Counted from the stretch's first letter, positions 18,491 through 28,066 are shown. The stretch is 51,559 nt of DNA from an uncultured Burkholderiales bacterium (GCA_903905475.1 CAIVGK010000177.1:1-51559), one strand, 5' to 3'. The notes: generated by a model not told the origin, from the letters alone. A program made the numbers and translations.

Positions 18491-19240
18491 TCAGATCACC
18501 TTTGCTTCGTTCTTGAGTTTGGACACCAGCGTGGCCACATCGGGCACCTTGATGCCGGCAGCGCGCTTGGGCGGCTCGGTGACTTTGAGCGTCTTGATGC
18601 GCGGCGCCACGTCCACGCCGAGGGCTGCCGGCGTGAGCATCTCGAGCGGCTTTTTCTTGGCCTTCATGATGTTGGGCAGGGTGACGTAGCGCGGCTCGTT
18701 GAGGCGCAAGTCGGTGGTGATGATCGCGGGCAGCGACAAGCGCAATGTCTCGAGGCCGCCGTCGACTTCGCGCGTGACCAGCGCGCTGCCGTCGGCCACC
18801 TCGACCTTCGAGGCGAAGGTGGCCTGCGGCCAATCGCCCAGTGCCGCGAGCATCTGCCCGGTCTGGTTGCAGTCGTCGTCAATCGCCTGCTTGCCCAGAA
18901 TCACCAGGCCCGGCTGCTCGCGATCGACCAGCGACTTGAGCAGCTTGGCCACGGCCAGCGGCTGCAACTCGACGTCGGTCTCGATGAGGATGGCACGGTC
19001 GGCGCCGATGGCCATGGCGGTGCGCAAGGTTTCCTGGCACTGCGCCACCCCGCACGACACGGCGATGACCTCGGTGGCCACGCCCTTCTCGCGCAGCCGC
19101 ACGGCTTCTTCGATGGCGATTTCATCGAACGGGTTCATGCTCATCTTGACGTTGGCCAGGTCAACACCCGACCCGTCGGACTTGACGCGCACCTTGACGT
19201 TGTAGTCAACAACGCGCTTGACCGCGACCAGAACCTTCAT
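18491..19240 (-). CDS. etfB: Electron transfer flavoprotein beta subunit
   Basis: AMP-binding subunit of the ETF heterodimer. From ATG 19240 it is 249 residues, normal for the family. The start is [20 protein letters not shown] and is preceded by AAGGAG. A longer reading from 19348 would run through the tRNA-Leu gene and was rejected. Typical segments are [19 protein letters not shown] and [19 protein letters not shown]. It lies 76 bp downstream of tRNA-Leu(UAA) on the same strand and leads into etfA with practically no spacer. Confidence 0.97.
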   Translation of the reverse strand: MKVLVAVKRVVDYNVKVRVKSDGSGVDLANVKMSMNPFDEIAIEEAVRLREKGVATEVIAVSCGVAQCQETLRTAMAIGADRAILIETDVELQPLAVAKLLKSLVDREQPGLVILGKQAIDDDCNQTGQMLAALGDWPQATFASKVEVADGSALVTREVDGGLETLRLSLPAIITTDLRLNEPRYVTLPNIMKAKKKPLEMLTPAALGVDVAPRIKTLKVTEPPKRAAGIKVPDVATLVSKLKNEAKVI

Positions 19241-19316
19241 GCAAATCGCTCCTTGGGACAGGCCCTGCGGCCGAGGACCCGAACGTGTTGAGAAAGTTCG
19301 CGGCAGTGCGAACCGA

Positions 19317-19408
19317 TGGTGCCCGGGACGGGGGTCGAACCCGTACACCCCTTCTCAGGAAGTGGCGGATTTTAAGTCCGCTGTGTCTACCAGTTTCACC
19401 ACCCGGGC
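19317..19408 (-). tRNA. leuZ: tRNA-Leu (anticodon UAA)
   Basis: Complete class II tRNA with a 7-bp acceptor (GCCCGGG/CCCGGGC), encoded CCA and a long variable arm. The T arm is ACGGG-TTCGACC-CCCGT. The anticodon stem GCGGA/TCCGC encloses the loop CTTAAAA, giving anticodon UAA. A -10-like CATAAT lies 9 nt upstream of the mature 5' end (19417-19422). In E. coli the tRNA of this specificity (leuZ) directly follows glyW-cysT; here those partners are 14 kb away at 33.4-33.7 kb. Confidence 0.97.
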
Positions 19409-19457
19409 CCGCTTGAATTATGGGCGTGACAGGGGTGAAAACCAGCGCGGCGATGCG

Positions 19458-20708
19458 CTAAAGCTGAACGCGAACGATCGAGAAATCGTCGTCGAGCGGA
19501 CCCGGCCCGTGCTTCATCTGGGCCCAGCGGAACAGGGCTTCCAGCGCGTCGGGGGCTTGCCCGTGGATGCGCATGAAATCCTCAAAGTCTTCGTAGGTCA
19601 GCTCGGTGCCTTCGGTGTCGCAGATCTCGAAGCAGCCGTCGCACAGCACCACCAGCTTGGCACCCGGCGGCACCACGTTGGTCTGCGAGTCGTAGGGCAC
19701 GTCCTCGAACGCGCCGATGATCAGATTGCACGACAGCAGCCGCTCGGTCACGACGCTGCCGTCGGCTTGCGGAATCAGCAGCAGCGCGGCCGGGTGGCCG
19801 CCGCTCGAATGCCGGATGGTGCGCGTGGGCGCGTGATACACGCCGTACCACAGCGTGAAGTACATGTCGTTTTGCTTCGACATCAGGTAGATGTTGCTCA
19901 GCGCGGCGAGCACCGCGCCCGGGTCGCGCATGTCGACATTGGGAATCGAGCCGGAACGGATCTGGTTGATGGCGGTCACCGACAGCAGCGCCGGGCCGAC
20001 ACCGTGCCCGCAGACATCGAGCAGGTAGATGGCGAAGTGCTCGTCATCGATCCAGTGGTAGCCGAACGAGTCGCCACCGAGTTCGGCCGACGGCTCATAG
20101 AACCAGTCGATCTTGAGCGGCACCTCGGCAGGCGGCGGAAAGATCGAGCGCACGTACCTCAGCGCCTCGTTGAGCTCCTCATCGAGCCGGCGCTGGGTGC
20201 GCTCGAGCCGCTCTTTTTCCTGCGCCAGCTGCGCGTGCTGCAGTTTCTCGACATCGCGCAGGCGTTTTTTCTCGAGCGACGACGTCACGCGCGCGCGCAG
20301 CAAGGTCGGGTTGAAGTTCTTGGTGAGGTAATCCTCGGCGCCCGCTTCGATGCACTGAACGGCGTTTTCGATCTGGTCGACGCCCGAGATCACGATCACC
20401 GGCGGCGCGCCGAGCGCGGGCTCGGCCTTGAGGGCCAGCAGCAGCTCGATGCCGCTCATCTCGGGCATTTCCATGTCGAGCAGCATCAGGTCGAACGACT
20501 TGGCGCGAATCTGGTTCAGCGCGTCCAGACCGTGGCGTGCTTCCAGGATGTGGGTGACGCCCAGGTCATTGAGCGCGCGCACCAGCGCCAGCCGCATCAT
20601 GCGGCTGTCGTCGACCACGAGGACACAGGCGTTTTTCAGCAAGTCGGCGTGCGACAGGCGCTCGGGGATGGCTGCTGTCGCGTCGCTGGTGGGGATGGAT
20701 TGATTCAT
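19458..20708 (-). CDS. Response regulator with SpoIIE/RsbU-type PP2C phosphatase output
   Basis: Likely phosphatase that dephosphorylates a STAS antagonist when its receiver is phosphorylated. 416 residues. The receiver spans about residues 28-145, with acidic pair Asp33/34, phosphoacceptor Asp78 in LLDMEMP and Lys130 in YLTKNF. A coiled coil rich in Lys/Glu/Arg covers about 143-185. A SpoIIE-like PP2C domain fills 195-416, with ELGGDSFGY (Asp213), LLDVCGHGVGPALL (Asp231) and the terminal DDDFSIVRV. It is the last gene of the chemosensory operon, 37 bp after the cheY-like gene. The matching STAS protein (32.3-32.6 kb) and RsbW-like kinase (32.8 kb) are at the other end of the cluster. Confidence 0.92.
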   Translation of the reverse strand: MNQSIPTSDATAAIPERLSHADLLKNACVLVVDDSRMMRLALVRALNDLGVTHILEARHGLDALNQIRAKSFDLMLLDMEMPEMSGIELLLALKAEPALGAPPVIVISGVDQIENAVQCIEAGAEDYLTKNFNPTLLRARVTSSLEKKRLRDVEKLQHAQLAQEKERLERTQRRLDEELNEALRYVRSIFPPPAEVPLKIDWFYEPSAELGGDSFGYHWIDDEHFAIYLLDVCGHGVGPALLSVTAINQIRSGSIPNVDMRDPGAVLAALSNIYLMSKQNDMYFTLWYGVYHAPTRTIRHSSGGHPAALLLIPQADGSVVTERLLSCNLIIGAFEDVPYDSQTNVVPPGAKLVVLCDGCFEICDTEGTELTYEDFEDFMRIHGQAPDALEALFRWAQMKHGPGPLDDDFSIVRVQL

Positions 20709-20745
20709 GGGGGTGTTCCGGCGTGCGGGTGCTGCGTGAGGGTGA

Positions 20746-21129
20746 TCAGGTCGGCTTGGGAACGAGCGTCACCAGCCGCGCGGCCTTGGCCAGCAACTGC
20801 TCGTCGACAAACGGCTTGGTGATGTAGTCGCGAACGCCCAGTCGGGCCACCGTGGCGACGGTTTCGGGGTTGGAGTTCGCGGTCAGCATGATGACCTTGG
20901 TCTTCTTCAGGGACTCGTCGGCACGCAAGCGCTTGAGCATCTCGACGCCGTCCATCACCGGCATGTTGTAGTCGAGGATGATGAGATCGGGCCGGTGCTC
21001 CACCGTTTGCTGCAGGCCGATCTCGCCGTTTTCGGCTTCGAGCATGGAGCACTCGAAACGGCTGAACACTCTGGAGACGGCCTTGCGAACGAGGCCGCTG
21101 TCATCGACGCTGAGGATCTTCGGATTCAT
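20746..21129 (-). CDS. CheY-like single-domain response regulator
   Basis: 127-residue receiver with no output domain. Acidic residues are in ILSVDDSG, the phosphoacceptor Asp53 in LIILDYNMP, a conserved Thr in VIMLTANSN, and Lys in YITKPF. Start at 21129 overlaps the cheX stop (ATGA); an upstream reading from 21186 lies inside cheX and was rejected. Probably receives phosphate from the CheA of this cluster and is dephosphorylated by the adjacent CheX. The target is unknown because no flagellar motor genes are present; it may act as a phosphate sink or as a partner-binding signal. Confidence 0.93.
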   Translation of the reverse strand: MNPKILSVDDSGLVRKAVSRVFSRFECSMLEAENGEIGLQQTVEHRPDLIILDYNMPVMDGVEMLKRLRADESLKKTKVIMLTANSNPETVATVARLGVRDYITKPFVDEQLLAKAARLVTLVPKPT

Positions 21130-21620
21130 GTGGGCTCGAACCTTAAGGACATTGACAAGGTGAAAGGCAGGCCAGCGCAAGACCACGCGCCGGCGAAGTC
21201 GGGATCGATGTGGGTCCCCTCCGATGCGTCGGCCTGAAAACGCTGCACCTTCGGCGTGCTGAGGTCATTGAGGTAGCCGCTGGCCGTCAACGCGCCGCCG
21301 ATCTGTCCGGTCAGCATGTTGCAGAACTCGCCAGCCAGATCCAGCTTGTCGGCATCCGAGGCGGTGGTCGTGTCGGGCAAGCCGAGCATGTGTGCCACCA
21401 TCAGGTTGGCCAGCGCGTCGGGCAGCGACAAGATGATCTCGCCGCGCACCCTCGCACCCGACAGGTCAATGCGGCTTTGCAACCTCGAGGCGTAGCCGGC
21501 TGGCGCGACGGGCGGCTCGGCCAAAGCCTCGGCCGTCAGGTGGAACTGCGTGTTCAGCACATGGTGGACCGCCTTGGCCACGATGGGCGCCAGGCGGGGC
21601 TCGGTATGGGCGGTGTTCAC
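21126..21620 (-). CDS. cheX: CheX-type CheY-P phosphatase
   Basis: 164 residues from a GTG start at 21620 that overlaps the cheB stop (GTGA). The CheX/CheC phosphatase signature ExxN is seen as GEFCNML (Glu98, Asn101) in the helix LAGEFCNMLTGQIGGAL, the residues that attack phospho-Asp in the known enzymes. The pattern of a single such helix fits CheX rather than the two-helix CheC. Stop overlaps the cheY-like start (ATGA). Its expected role is to shorten the lifetime of phosphorylated receivers in this cluster, either the CheY-like protein or the receiver of the RsbU-like phosphatase. Confidence 0.85.
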   Translation of the reverse strand: MNTAHTEPRLAPIVAKAVHHVLNTQFHLTAEALAEPPVAPAGYASRLQSRIDLSGARVRGEIILSLPDALANLMVAHMLGLPDTTTASDADKLDLAGEFCNMLTGQIGGALTASGYLNDLSTPKVQRFQADASEGTHIDPDFAGAWSCAGLPFTLSMSLRFEPT

Positions 21621-22672
21621 TCCGGATGCCTTCCCGTCAGAGCGTGCATGAGGGCCTGCGGCATGCGGTGCAGCGGCACCACCTTCTCGGCGGCACCGAG
21701 CTTGATCGCCGCCTGGGGCATGCCGAACACGACGCAGCTGCTCTCGTCCTGAGCCAGCGTGCGAGCGCCCAGCGTGCGCAACGCCAGCATGCCGCGCGCG
21801 CCGTCGATGCCCATGCCGGTCAGCAGCACGGCCACCGCGTCCTGGCCCGCGTGCTCGGCCGCCGAGCGGAACAGCACATCGACGGCCGGGCGGCAGTGGT
21901 GCACGGGCGGCGACTGCGCGAGCCGCACGCGGTAGCCCCCCGGCGTCTTCACGAGTGCCATGTGGAAGTCTCCCGGCGCCACCAGGCAACTGCCCCATGA
22001 CACCTCCTCGCCGTCTTCGGCCTCACGCACGGGGAACGGGCACAACTCATCAAGGTGCTGCGCCATCGTGCGTGAAAAGCGCGGCGGAATGTGCTGCACC
22101 ACCAGGATCGGCGGCAGATCGGCCGGAAGGCGAGGCAACAGGAAGCGCAACGCCTCGACACCGCCCGTGGACGCGCCGATCACGATGACGCGACCCGGCG
22201 CGCTCGTCACGCCATCCCCGTGCAGCGCAGGCTGGACTTGCATCGCCCCGGTCGCCCCCTGCCAGCGCTGCGATCGGGCGGCCGCCTTGACCAGTTGCGC
22301 AAGGTGCCGGGCCACCTCGCCGAGCGCCTGGCTGCCATCGGGTTTGCCCACCACATCGACAGCGCCGGCGGCCAGCGCTTCCATGGCCATGGCCGAGCCC
22401 GCCGGGGTGGCCGAGCTGATCACCACCACGGGAATCGGGTGATGCTCTTGCAAGATCTTCAGGAAAGTCAGGCCGTCCATGCGCGGCATCTCGAGGTCGA
22501 GCGTGAGCACATCGGGGCGCAAGGCCAGGATGCGGTCGCGCGCCACGTAGGGGTCGCTGGCCACGCCGACAACCTCGATCGCCGGGTCGCGCGCCAGCGC
22601 CTGCGTGATCGAACGCCGGGCGATGGCCGAGTCATCGACCACCAGAACGCGAATCTTGGCCGGGCTGTTCAT
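21617..22672 (-). CDS. cheB: Chemotaxis protein-glutamate methylesterase/deamidase CheB
   Basis: Removes methyl groups from MCP glutamates when phosphorylated, the adaptation arm of chemosensory systems. 351 residues from ATG 22672. An N-terminal receiver (residues 7-125) has Asp13/14, the phosphoacceptor Asp59 in LDLEMPRMDG and Lys in KPDG. The C-terminal esterase has the catalytic Ser in VIVIGASTGG, His in VVQHIPPRF and Asp in LLTGMGIDGARG. The start overlaps the cheR stop (ATGA) and the stop overlaps the cheX GTG start, so the three genes are translationally coupled. Confidence 0.96.
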   Translation of the reverse strand: MNSPAKIRVLVVDDSAIARRSITQALARDPAIEVVGVASDPYVARDRILALRPDVLTLDLEMPRMDGLTFLKILQEHHPIPVVVISSATPAGSAMAMEALAAGAVDVVGKPDGSQALGEVARHLAQLVKAAARSQRWQGATGAMQVQPALHGDGVTSAPGRVIVIGASTGGVEALRFLLPRLPADLPPILVVQHIPPRFSRTMAQHLDELCPFPVREAEDGEEVSWGSCLVAPGDFHMALVKTPGGYRVRLAQSPPVHHCRPAVDVLFRSAAEHAGQDAVAVLLTGMGIDGARGMLALRTLGARTLAQDESSCVVFGMPQAAIKLGAAEKVVPLHRMPQALMHALTGRHPE

Positions 22673-23508
22673 GGCTTCTTGTAGACCCCCTGCCCGACGG
22701 GCTGCAAGGCGTGCTTGATGCCCAGCAGGCTTTCCGAATAGCCGATGACCAGATAGCCGCCCGGCACGAGGTGGCTGGCCAGCTGTTCGACCGCGGCCTC
22801 GCGCGAGGACACATCGAAATAGATCATGACGTTGCGACAAAAGATGGCGTGCTGGCGCGCGGCGATGGGGTAGCGGTCCTGGAACAGGTTGATGCGATCG
22901 AACTGCACGCGGCGCTTCAACTCGGCGCGAACACGGCACTTGCCGTGCGACTCGGCAAAGCCCTGCTCGAAATACCGCTGCAGCCACTCAGGTCGAACGG
23001 TACCCACGCGGTCCATGCGGTACACGCCGAGTCGCGCATGGGCCAGCATGCGCTTCGAGATGTCGGAGGCCAGCACCTCCCACTGCGCCGTGGGGCGGCC
23101 ACGCAGTTGCTCGGCCAGTGTCACGGCGATCGAATAGGGTTCCTCTCCGGAGGACGCCGCGGCCGACCACACTCGCAGCGGCGAACCCGAGGCCAGGGCG
23201 CCCGGCAAGAACTCCGGAATGACGGTTTTGGCCAGGAACTCGAAGTGCTCGGCCTCGCGAAAGAACTGGGTGTGGTTGGTGGACACCAGGTCGACCAGTT
23301 CTTCCACTTCATCGGCATCGCCACGTTCGGCGAGTGCGACGGCATAGTCGCTGCAGTTGTAAAAACCGAGCGCATGCGAGCGCTTGCGCAGCCGGTTGGC
23401 CAGCATCAATTGCTTGTCGGGCCCCACACGGATGTGGCTGTGCTCGTAGACGAGGTCCACCAGGATCCGAAAGGCCTGATCCGACAACTCATGGGCGACC
23501 GTATTCAC
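22669..23508 (-). CDS. cheR: Chemotaxis protein methyltransferase CheR
   Basis: S-adenosylmethionine-dependent methyltransferase for MCP glutamate residues. 279 residues. The N-terminal helical domain (about 1-75) is followed by the Rossmann domain with the motif VWSAAASSGEEPYSIAVTLAE that binds AdoMet, the conserved NHTQFFRE, and FCRNVMIYFD near residue 225. It lies 30 bp after the MCP stop and overlaps cheB. The MCP of this operon lacks an obvious CheR-tethering pentapeptide, so CheR would dock directly on the methylation helices. Confidence 0.95.
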   Translation of the reverse strand: MNTVAHELSDQAFRILVDLVYEHSHIRVGPDKQLMLANRLRKRSHALGFYNCSDYAVALAERGDADEVEELVDLVSTNHTQFFREAEHFEFLAKTVIPEFLPGALASGSPLRVWSAAASSGEEPYSIAVTLAEQLRGRPTAQWEVLASDISKRMLAHARLGVYRMDRVGTVRPEWLQRYFEQGFAESHGKCRVRAELKRRVQFDRINLFQDRYPIAARQHAIFCRNVMIYFDVSSREAAVEQLASHLVPGGYLVIGYSESLLGIKHALQPVGQGVYKKP

Positions 23509-23538
23509 GCTCCGGGTGACGCAGCCAAGCGGTCCGAC

Positions 23539-25227
23539 TCAAAAATTGCGGAAGCTGCCGCTGCCCGCCTCGCCATCCTTTGGCTCAGGCATCGGGATGT
23601 TGCCCAGCGCGTGCATGCGCGAGCCGCTGATGGCCGCCGGTGCCGGTGCCGGTGCCGGTGCCGATGCCGGCCGGTTGTGCGCAACCGCTGTCGGCACGGT
23701 CGGCTTGATCGGCCGGCCGTAGCGAGCCGATGAGCCGGCGGCGGCGGACTCCCGGGTGTGAGATGCGGTGGCGGATCCACCGCTGATGAGCGCACGCAGG
23801 CGGCCCACCAGGCCTTTCATCATTTCGGCCTGGGCGTCGAGCTGCTCTGCGGCAGCCGCGCTTTCCTCGGAGCTGATGGAGTTGCTCTGGGCGATTTGCT
23901 CCATCTGGTTGACGGCCACCCCGACCTGTTCGATGCCCTGGGCCTGCTCGCTGGCAGCGCTGGCGATTTCACCCACCAGCGAGTCGGTGGCCGTGACCTT
24001 GTCGGTGATCTGCTCAAGCGCACGACCGACCTGCGCCGTGCACTCGGCGCCCCGGCGGCTGTTGGCGATGGCCGCATCGATCTTGTCGGCGGTTTCGCGA
24101 GCGGCGGCCGCGCTGCGCTGCGCGAGCGAGCGGACCTCGTCGGCCACCACCGCAAAGCCGGCACCGGCCTCACCGGCGCGCGCCGCCTCGACAGCGGCAT
24201 TGAGCGCCAGGATGTTGGTCTGGAAGGCAATCTCGTCGATGTTCTTGACGATCTTGGCCACCTCGGCGCCCGACACGTCGATGGCCGTCATGGCCAGCCT
24301 CATGTCGACCATGATCTTGCCGCCCTCCTCGGCCACGCCACGCGCCTGCGCGGCCAGATCCTTGGCCCGCTCGGCGTTGTCGGCGGTGGCACGCACCATG
24401 CTGGATATTTCTTCCAGCGAAGCGCTGGTTTCCTCGACCGCCGAGGCCTGATCGCTCGCCCCCGACGACAGCATCTGGCTGGCCATCGACACCTGGCGGG
24501 CGGCAGACGCCGTCTGCAAGGCGCTGGCATCGAGGCTGCCGATGATTTCGCCGAGCACACGGCTCGTCGAGCGCACGATGAAAAAGCTGATGCCAAGGGC
24601 CAGCAGCAGCACGAAGACCACCGAGATCTTCAGCACCTGCATGGCCGAAGCCGACACGGACTTGCCCAGATCGCCGGCAGCACGGGCGACTTTTTCGTTG
24701 TAGCGCACGTTGTCGTCGATGGCGGAAACCAGCTTGTTTTGTGCCGGCGAGAGCAGCACGCGCAGCCCTTTGCGCGACTCGACGGCGCTGGGCGCGGACG
24801 CCGAAGCCTCCGCAGGCTGCACCTCAGGCTTTTCCCCGTATTGCCGGGCGGTGGCCTGCACGTCAGCCAGCCCCAGCTTGATCTCGCCAAACAACCGTCG
24901 GTCTTCTTCGTCTGCGATCAGCGACGTCTCGTATCGGTCGACCAGCCCCTTGAGCACGGCCTGCTCTTTGGCGAGCGACTCTTGCAGCGGCGCACGGCGA
25001 TTGGCATCGGCCGCGGCGATGTCGTCGTGCGCAATGGCTTGCCGGCGTGTGGAGCGGCTGATCTCGTGCAGCGTCACGATGCTCGGCACACTGTTGTCTG
25101 ACAGCTCGGTGATGCTTTGCGACATCGCCTGCATGCGCTCAAATGCGAACGCGCCAATCAACAGGGTCAGCAGCACCAGGGCACTCAAGCCCGCCGTGAT
25201 GCGTCGCGAGATGGTCCAGTTGTTCAT
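23539..25227 (-). CDS. Methyl-accepting chemotaxis protein, membrane-bound
   Basis: Receptor that controls CheA. 562 residues from ATG 25227, which overlaps the cheW stop. TM1 is at about 11-30, a helical periplasmic domain at 31-198 that contains an Ala/Ser/Pro/Glu-rich insert (about 132-150), and TM2 at about 200-218. The conserved signalling tip is [20 protein letters not shown], with [17 protein letters not shown] after it. I see no clear HAMP domain between TM2 and the coiled coil. The tail is a long Ala/Pro linker ending SGSFRNF, without a WETF-like pentapeptide. The ligand is unknown. The adjacent orphan sensor and Na/Pi cotransporter may feed the same array. Confidence 0.93.
   Translation of the reverse strand: MNNWTISRRITAGLSALVLLTLLIGAFAFERMQAMSQSITELSDNSVPSIVTLHEISRSTRRQAIAHDDIAAADANRRAPLQESLAKEQAVLKGLVDRYETSLIADEEDRRLFGEIKLGLADVQATARQYGEKPEVQPAEASASAPSAVESRKGLRVLLSPAQNKLVSAIDDNVRYNEKVARAAGDLGKSVSASAMQVLKISVVFVLLLALGISFFIVRSTSRVLGEIIGSLDASALQTASAARQVSMASQMLSSGASDQASAVEETSASLEEISSMVRATADNAERAKDLAAQARGVAEEGGKIMVDMRLAMTAIDVSGAEVAKIVKNIDEIAFQTNILALNAAVEAARAGEAGAGFAVVADEVRSLAQRSAAAARETADKIDAAIANSRRGAECTAQVGRALEQITDKVTATDSLVGEIASAASEQAQGIEQVGVAVNQMEQIAQSNSISSEESAAAAEQLDAQAEMMKGLVGRLRALISGGSATASHTRESAAAGSSARYGRPIKPTVPTAVAHNRPASAPAPAPAPAAISGSRMHALGNIPMPEPKDGEAGSGSFRNF
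23637..23666 (-). repeat. Hexanucleotide tandem repeat in the MCP linker
   Basis: Four perfect copies of CCGGTG followed by one CCGATG (plus-strand reading), encoding the alternating Ala-Pro linker near the MCP C-terminus. Unit length is a multiple of three, so slippage would change linker length without breaking the frame. Confidence 0.9.
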
Positions 25228-25775
25228 GTTGATGTCGCCTTGGAGGGTGCAGCGGGGGTGGAGTTGGACGGGGCCGAAATCGCCAGGCTGCCGTCCTCCT
25301 GGAAGATCTTCTCGATGTCGAGCAGCGTCTTGACGCCGCCGCGGATCGTGGCCACGCCCAGCATGTAGCGCGTGTCGAGCGTGCCGCCGAAATCGGGGGT
25401 GGGTTCGATGTCGGCGCTGGCCAGGTTGACCACCTCTTCGACCGCATCGACGACAGCGCCCATCAGCGTGCTGGCACCACCGGTCAACGAGCGGATCTGC
25501 ACGATGATGACGCAGCAACGGTCACCCAGCGTCGACGCCGGCATCTCGAACTTCGCGCGCAGGTCGATGACGGCGATCACCGTGCCGCGCAGGTTGATGA
25601 CGCCCTTGACGTACTCGGGCATGCGCGGAACCGGCGTGATCGGGCACAGCCGGATGATTTCGCGCACGTTGAGCACCGGCAGCCCGTAGGAGTCGTTCCC
25701 GAGCATGAACGTCAGGTAGCGACCGGCGAGCGTGCCGGTGCCCGGTGAGTTCGGAGTAGCGAGGTTGTTGCTCAT
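25224..25775 (-). CDS. cheW: Chemotaxis coupling protein CheW
   Basis: Scaffold that links MCP tips to CheA. 183 residues from ATG 25775 (overlapping the cheA stop). The CheW fold runs from [21 protein letters not shown] to about residue 160, with the typical segment [22 protein letters not shown]. The C-terminal about 20 residues are a Ser/Ala/Pro tail. The stop overlaps the MCP start. It is the only CheW in the window, although CheA itself also has a CheW-like domain. Confidence 0.95.
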   Translation of the reverse strand: MSNNLATPNSPGTGTLAGRYLTFMLGNDSYGLPVLNVREIIRLCPITPVPRMPEYVKGVINLRGTVIAVIDLRAKFEMPASTLGDRCCVIIVQIRSLTGGASTLMGAVVDAVEEVVNLASADIEPTPDFGGTLDTRYMLGVATIRGGVKTLLDIEKIFQEDGSLAISAPSNSTPAAPSKATST

Positions 25776-28066
25776 GCGTGAGTCCCTGTGGATGGCGGCG
25801 CTTGGCCCGCGCGATTGTCCAGCGGCAGCTTGACCAGCGTGTCCACATCGAGGATCAGGCCAACCCAGCCGTCTCCGAGCACCGCGCCGCCCGCCACCAG
25901 GTTCTGGTTCTCGAAGGCACGGCCCAGGCTCTTGATGACCACCTCTTGCTTGCCGATCAGCTGGTCGACGAGCAGCGCGCGCGAGGCCCCGCCCGACTCG
26001 ACCACCACGATGATTCCTTCCTCGATCGAGGCCGCACGCGACTTGACGCCGAGGTGGTTGCCCAGCCGCAGCAAAGGCGTTTGCCGGCCCCTCACACTGA
26101 TCATCTCGCCGCGCTCGTGCACGGTGCTGATCATTCCCGCGCGCGGCCGGAACGACTCGCACACCGACAGCGTGGGGATGATGTAGCGGTCATCGCCAAT
26201 GCCCACCAGCAGGCCATCGATGATCGCCAGCGTCAGCGGCAGCAAGATCGTGAACGTGGTGCCCGCACCCGGCTCGGACTCGATCTCGACCTTGCCGCGC
26301 AGGGTCTGGATGTGATCGAGCACCAGGTCCATGCCCACGCCACGGCCGGACAGCTCGGTGACCGTCTCCACCGTCGAAAAGCCCGGCAGGAAAATCAGCG
26401 CGAAGACCTCGGCCTGCGTCAGCACGGCGTCGGGCTGGACCAGACCGCGATCGACGGCCTTGGCCAGGATGCGCTTGGCGTCAAGCCCCCGACCATCGTC
26501 TTGAATGCGGATCACGATCCCGCCGCGCTGATGGGAGGCCGACAGCCGGATCGTGCCGGTGGCCGGTTTGCCGCCGGCGGCGCGGGCGGCGGCCTGTTCG
26601 AGTCCGTGATCCACCGCATTGCGAATCATGTGGATCAGCGGATCGCTCATCTTCTCGACGATGTTGCGGTCGAGCTCGGTCTCTTCGCCCTCGAGCACCA
26701 GCTGCACCTGCTTGCCCTGCAGCACGCCCAGGTCGCGCACCAGCCGGCTCATCTTCTGAAACAAGCCGCGGATGGGCACCATGCGCAGCGACATCGCATT
26801 GCGCTGCAGCTCCGACGTCACGCGACTGAGCTGGCGCAAGCTGCGCGACAGCTGCAAGCTGTTGATACCTTGCACTTCGGGGTTTTGCACCACCATCGAC
26901 TGCGCGATCACCAGCTCACCGACCAGGTTCACCAAGGCGTCGAGCTTTTCGGTGTCGAGCTTGACAAAGCCGCCACCCGCACCCGGGTGGCCCGCGTCGC
27001 GCGCGACCTTGGGTGGTTCGTTGCTGCCCGCGCGCTCGGCCACCACGGCACGCGCGCTTGGCGCATCGGCCGGGGCTGGCGAGCTCGGCGCGGCAGGCTC
27101 GTCAAACGGTGACGCTGCGGCAGGGATGACGACCACGACTGCAGGCACCTCGATGACTGCCACTTGCGGCGCCGGAGCCACCGGTGCGGGAGCCGCCGGC
27201 GCGTCGCCTCGCAACGCGGCACGAACGCGCATCAGGATGTGCCGGGTCGGCACCGCGATCGGGTCGGCGGTCTGGCGCCCATCGAGCTGGTTGCCGATCT
27301 CGGTGGTGAATTGGTTGAGCGCATCGGCACCGGCCAGGATCGAGTCGATGACCTCGCGGTTGATGCTCAGATCGGCCCGGCGCACGGCGTCCAGCAGCGT
27401 CTCGAGTTCATGGGCAAGCTCGCCCAGCGCCGCCAGATGCAGGAAACCCGCACTGCCCTTGAAGGTGTGAAAGGCCCTGAAGATCGCGTCGATGGTGCCC
27501 TTGTCGGAGGGGTTTTCTTCCAGCACCAGCACGCCGCGCTCGATGTCCTGGAGCAGTTCCATCGACTCACCGTAGAACTCGCGCAGCAGTTCCTGATCCT
27601 GAGCCAAATTGAGCTGGATCGGCACGATGGGCTCGACATCGGGAGCGGCCGTGGTGCTCGCAGCTCCGGCGAGCGCCTGGGCGGGCTGGCCCGACAGATC
27701 GGTCGAGACCCACTCGGGCGGCATCGCGCGTGGGGCCTCGCCCTGCTCGATCGCCACCAGCACCGCGTTGGCCCAGTGGTGCCACTCGCCCAGCAGACCG
27801 ATCGACGTCCGGTTGAAGCGCACCGGCCCGCTCAGGATCTCGTCGATCCACCGGCGCAGCACCACCACGCCGCTCACGAGCGCCACCGGAGCCCCAGCCT
27901 CCGCCTCGATCAGCTGCTCGAGATCCATGCACAGCGCATTGATGGCGAGCAGCCCGGAATCCTGATCCGGAACCACGAAGGCCAGCTCTTCGGCCAGCTG
28001 ACTGATCAAAGTGGCCGCGACCTCGAGGTTCTCGGGGGTCCACGGCGCACCTGCAAGCGGATTCAT
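25772..28066 (-). CDS. cheA: Chemotaxis histidine kinase CheA with an atypical N-terminal domain
   Basis: Autophosphorylates on His and passes phosphate to the receivers of this cluster. 764 residues. The first about 150 residues are a helical domain I do not recognise. An Hpt domain follows (about 155-260) with the phosphorylated His200 in AFHTFKGSAGF. A long Pro/Ala/Val linker (about 285-350) takes the place of a CheY-binding P2 domain. Then come the dimerisation helices, the HATPase (N box MIRNAVDHGLE, G1 DDGRGLD, G2 GRGVGMD) and a C-terminal CheW-like domain. No receiver is fused. It lies 46 bp after the Na/Pi cotransporter gene and overlaps cheW. Confidence 0.95.
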   Translation of the reverse strand: MNPLAGAPWTPENLEVAATLISQLAEELAFVVPDQDSGLLAINALCMDLEQLIEAEAGAPVALVSGVVVLRRWIDEILSGPVRFNRTSIGLLGEWHHWANAVLVAIEQGEAPRAMPPEWVSTDLSGQPAQALAGAASTTAAPDVEPIVPIQLNLAQDQELLREFYGESMELLQDIERGVLVLEENPSDKGTIDAIFRAFHTFKGSAGFLHLAALGELAHELETLLDAVRRADLSINREVIDSILAGADALNQFTTEIGNQLDGRQTADPIAVPTRHILMRVRAALRGDAPAAPAPVAPAPQVAVIEVPAVVVVIPAAASPFDEPAAPSSPAPADAPSARAVVAERAGSNEPPKVARDAGHPGAGGGFVKLDTEKLDALVNLVGELVIAQSMVVQNPEVQGINSLQLSRSLRQLSRVTSELQRNAMSLRMVPIRGLFQKMSRLVRDLGVLQGKQVQLVLEGEETELDRNIVEKMSDPLIHMIRNAVDHGLEQAAARAAGGKPATGTIRLSASHQRGGIVIRIQDDGRGLDAKRILAKAVDRGLVQPDAVLTQAEVFALIFLPGFSTVETVTELSGRGVGMDLVLDHIQTLRGKVEIESEPGAGTTFTILLPLTLAIIDGLLVGIGDDRYIIPTLSVCESFRPRAGMISTVHERGEMISVRGRQTPLLRLGNHLGVKSRAASIEEGIIVVVESGGASRALLVDQLIGKQEVVIKSLGRAFENQNLVAGGAVLGDGWVGLILDVDTLVKLPLDNRAGQAPPSTGTHA

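Noticed and set aside
23637-23666. Phase variation through the hexanucleotide repeat
   Set aside because: The unit is 6 bp, so changes stay in frame and would not switch the gene on or off.
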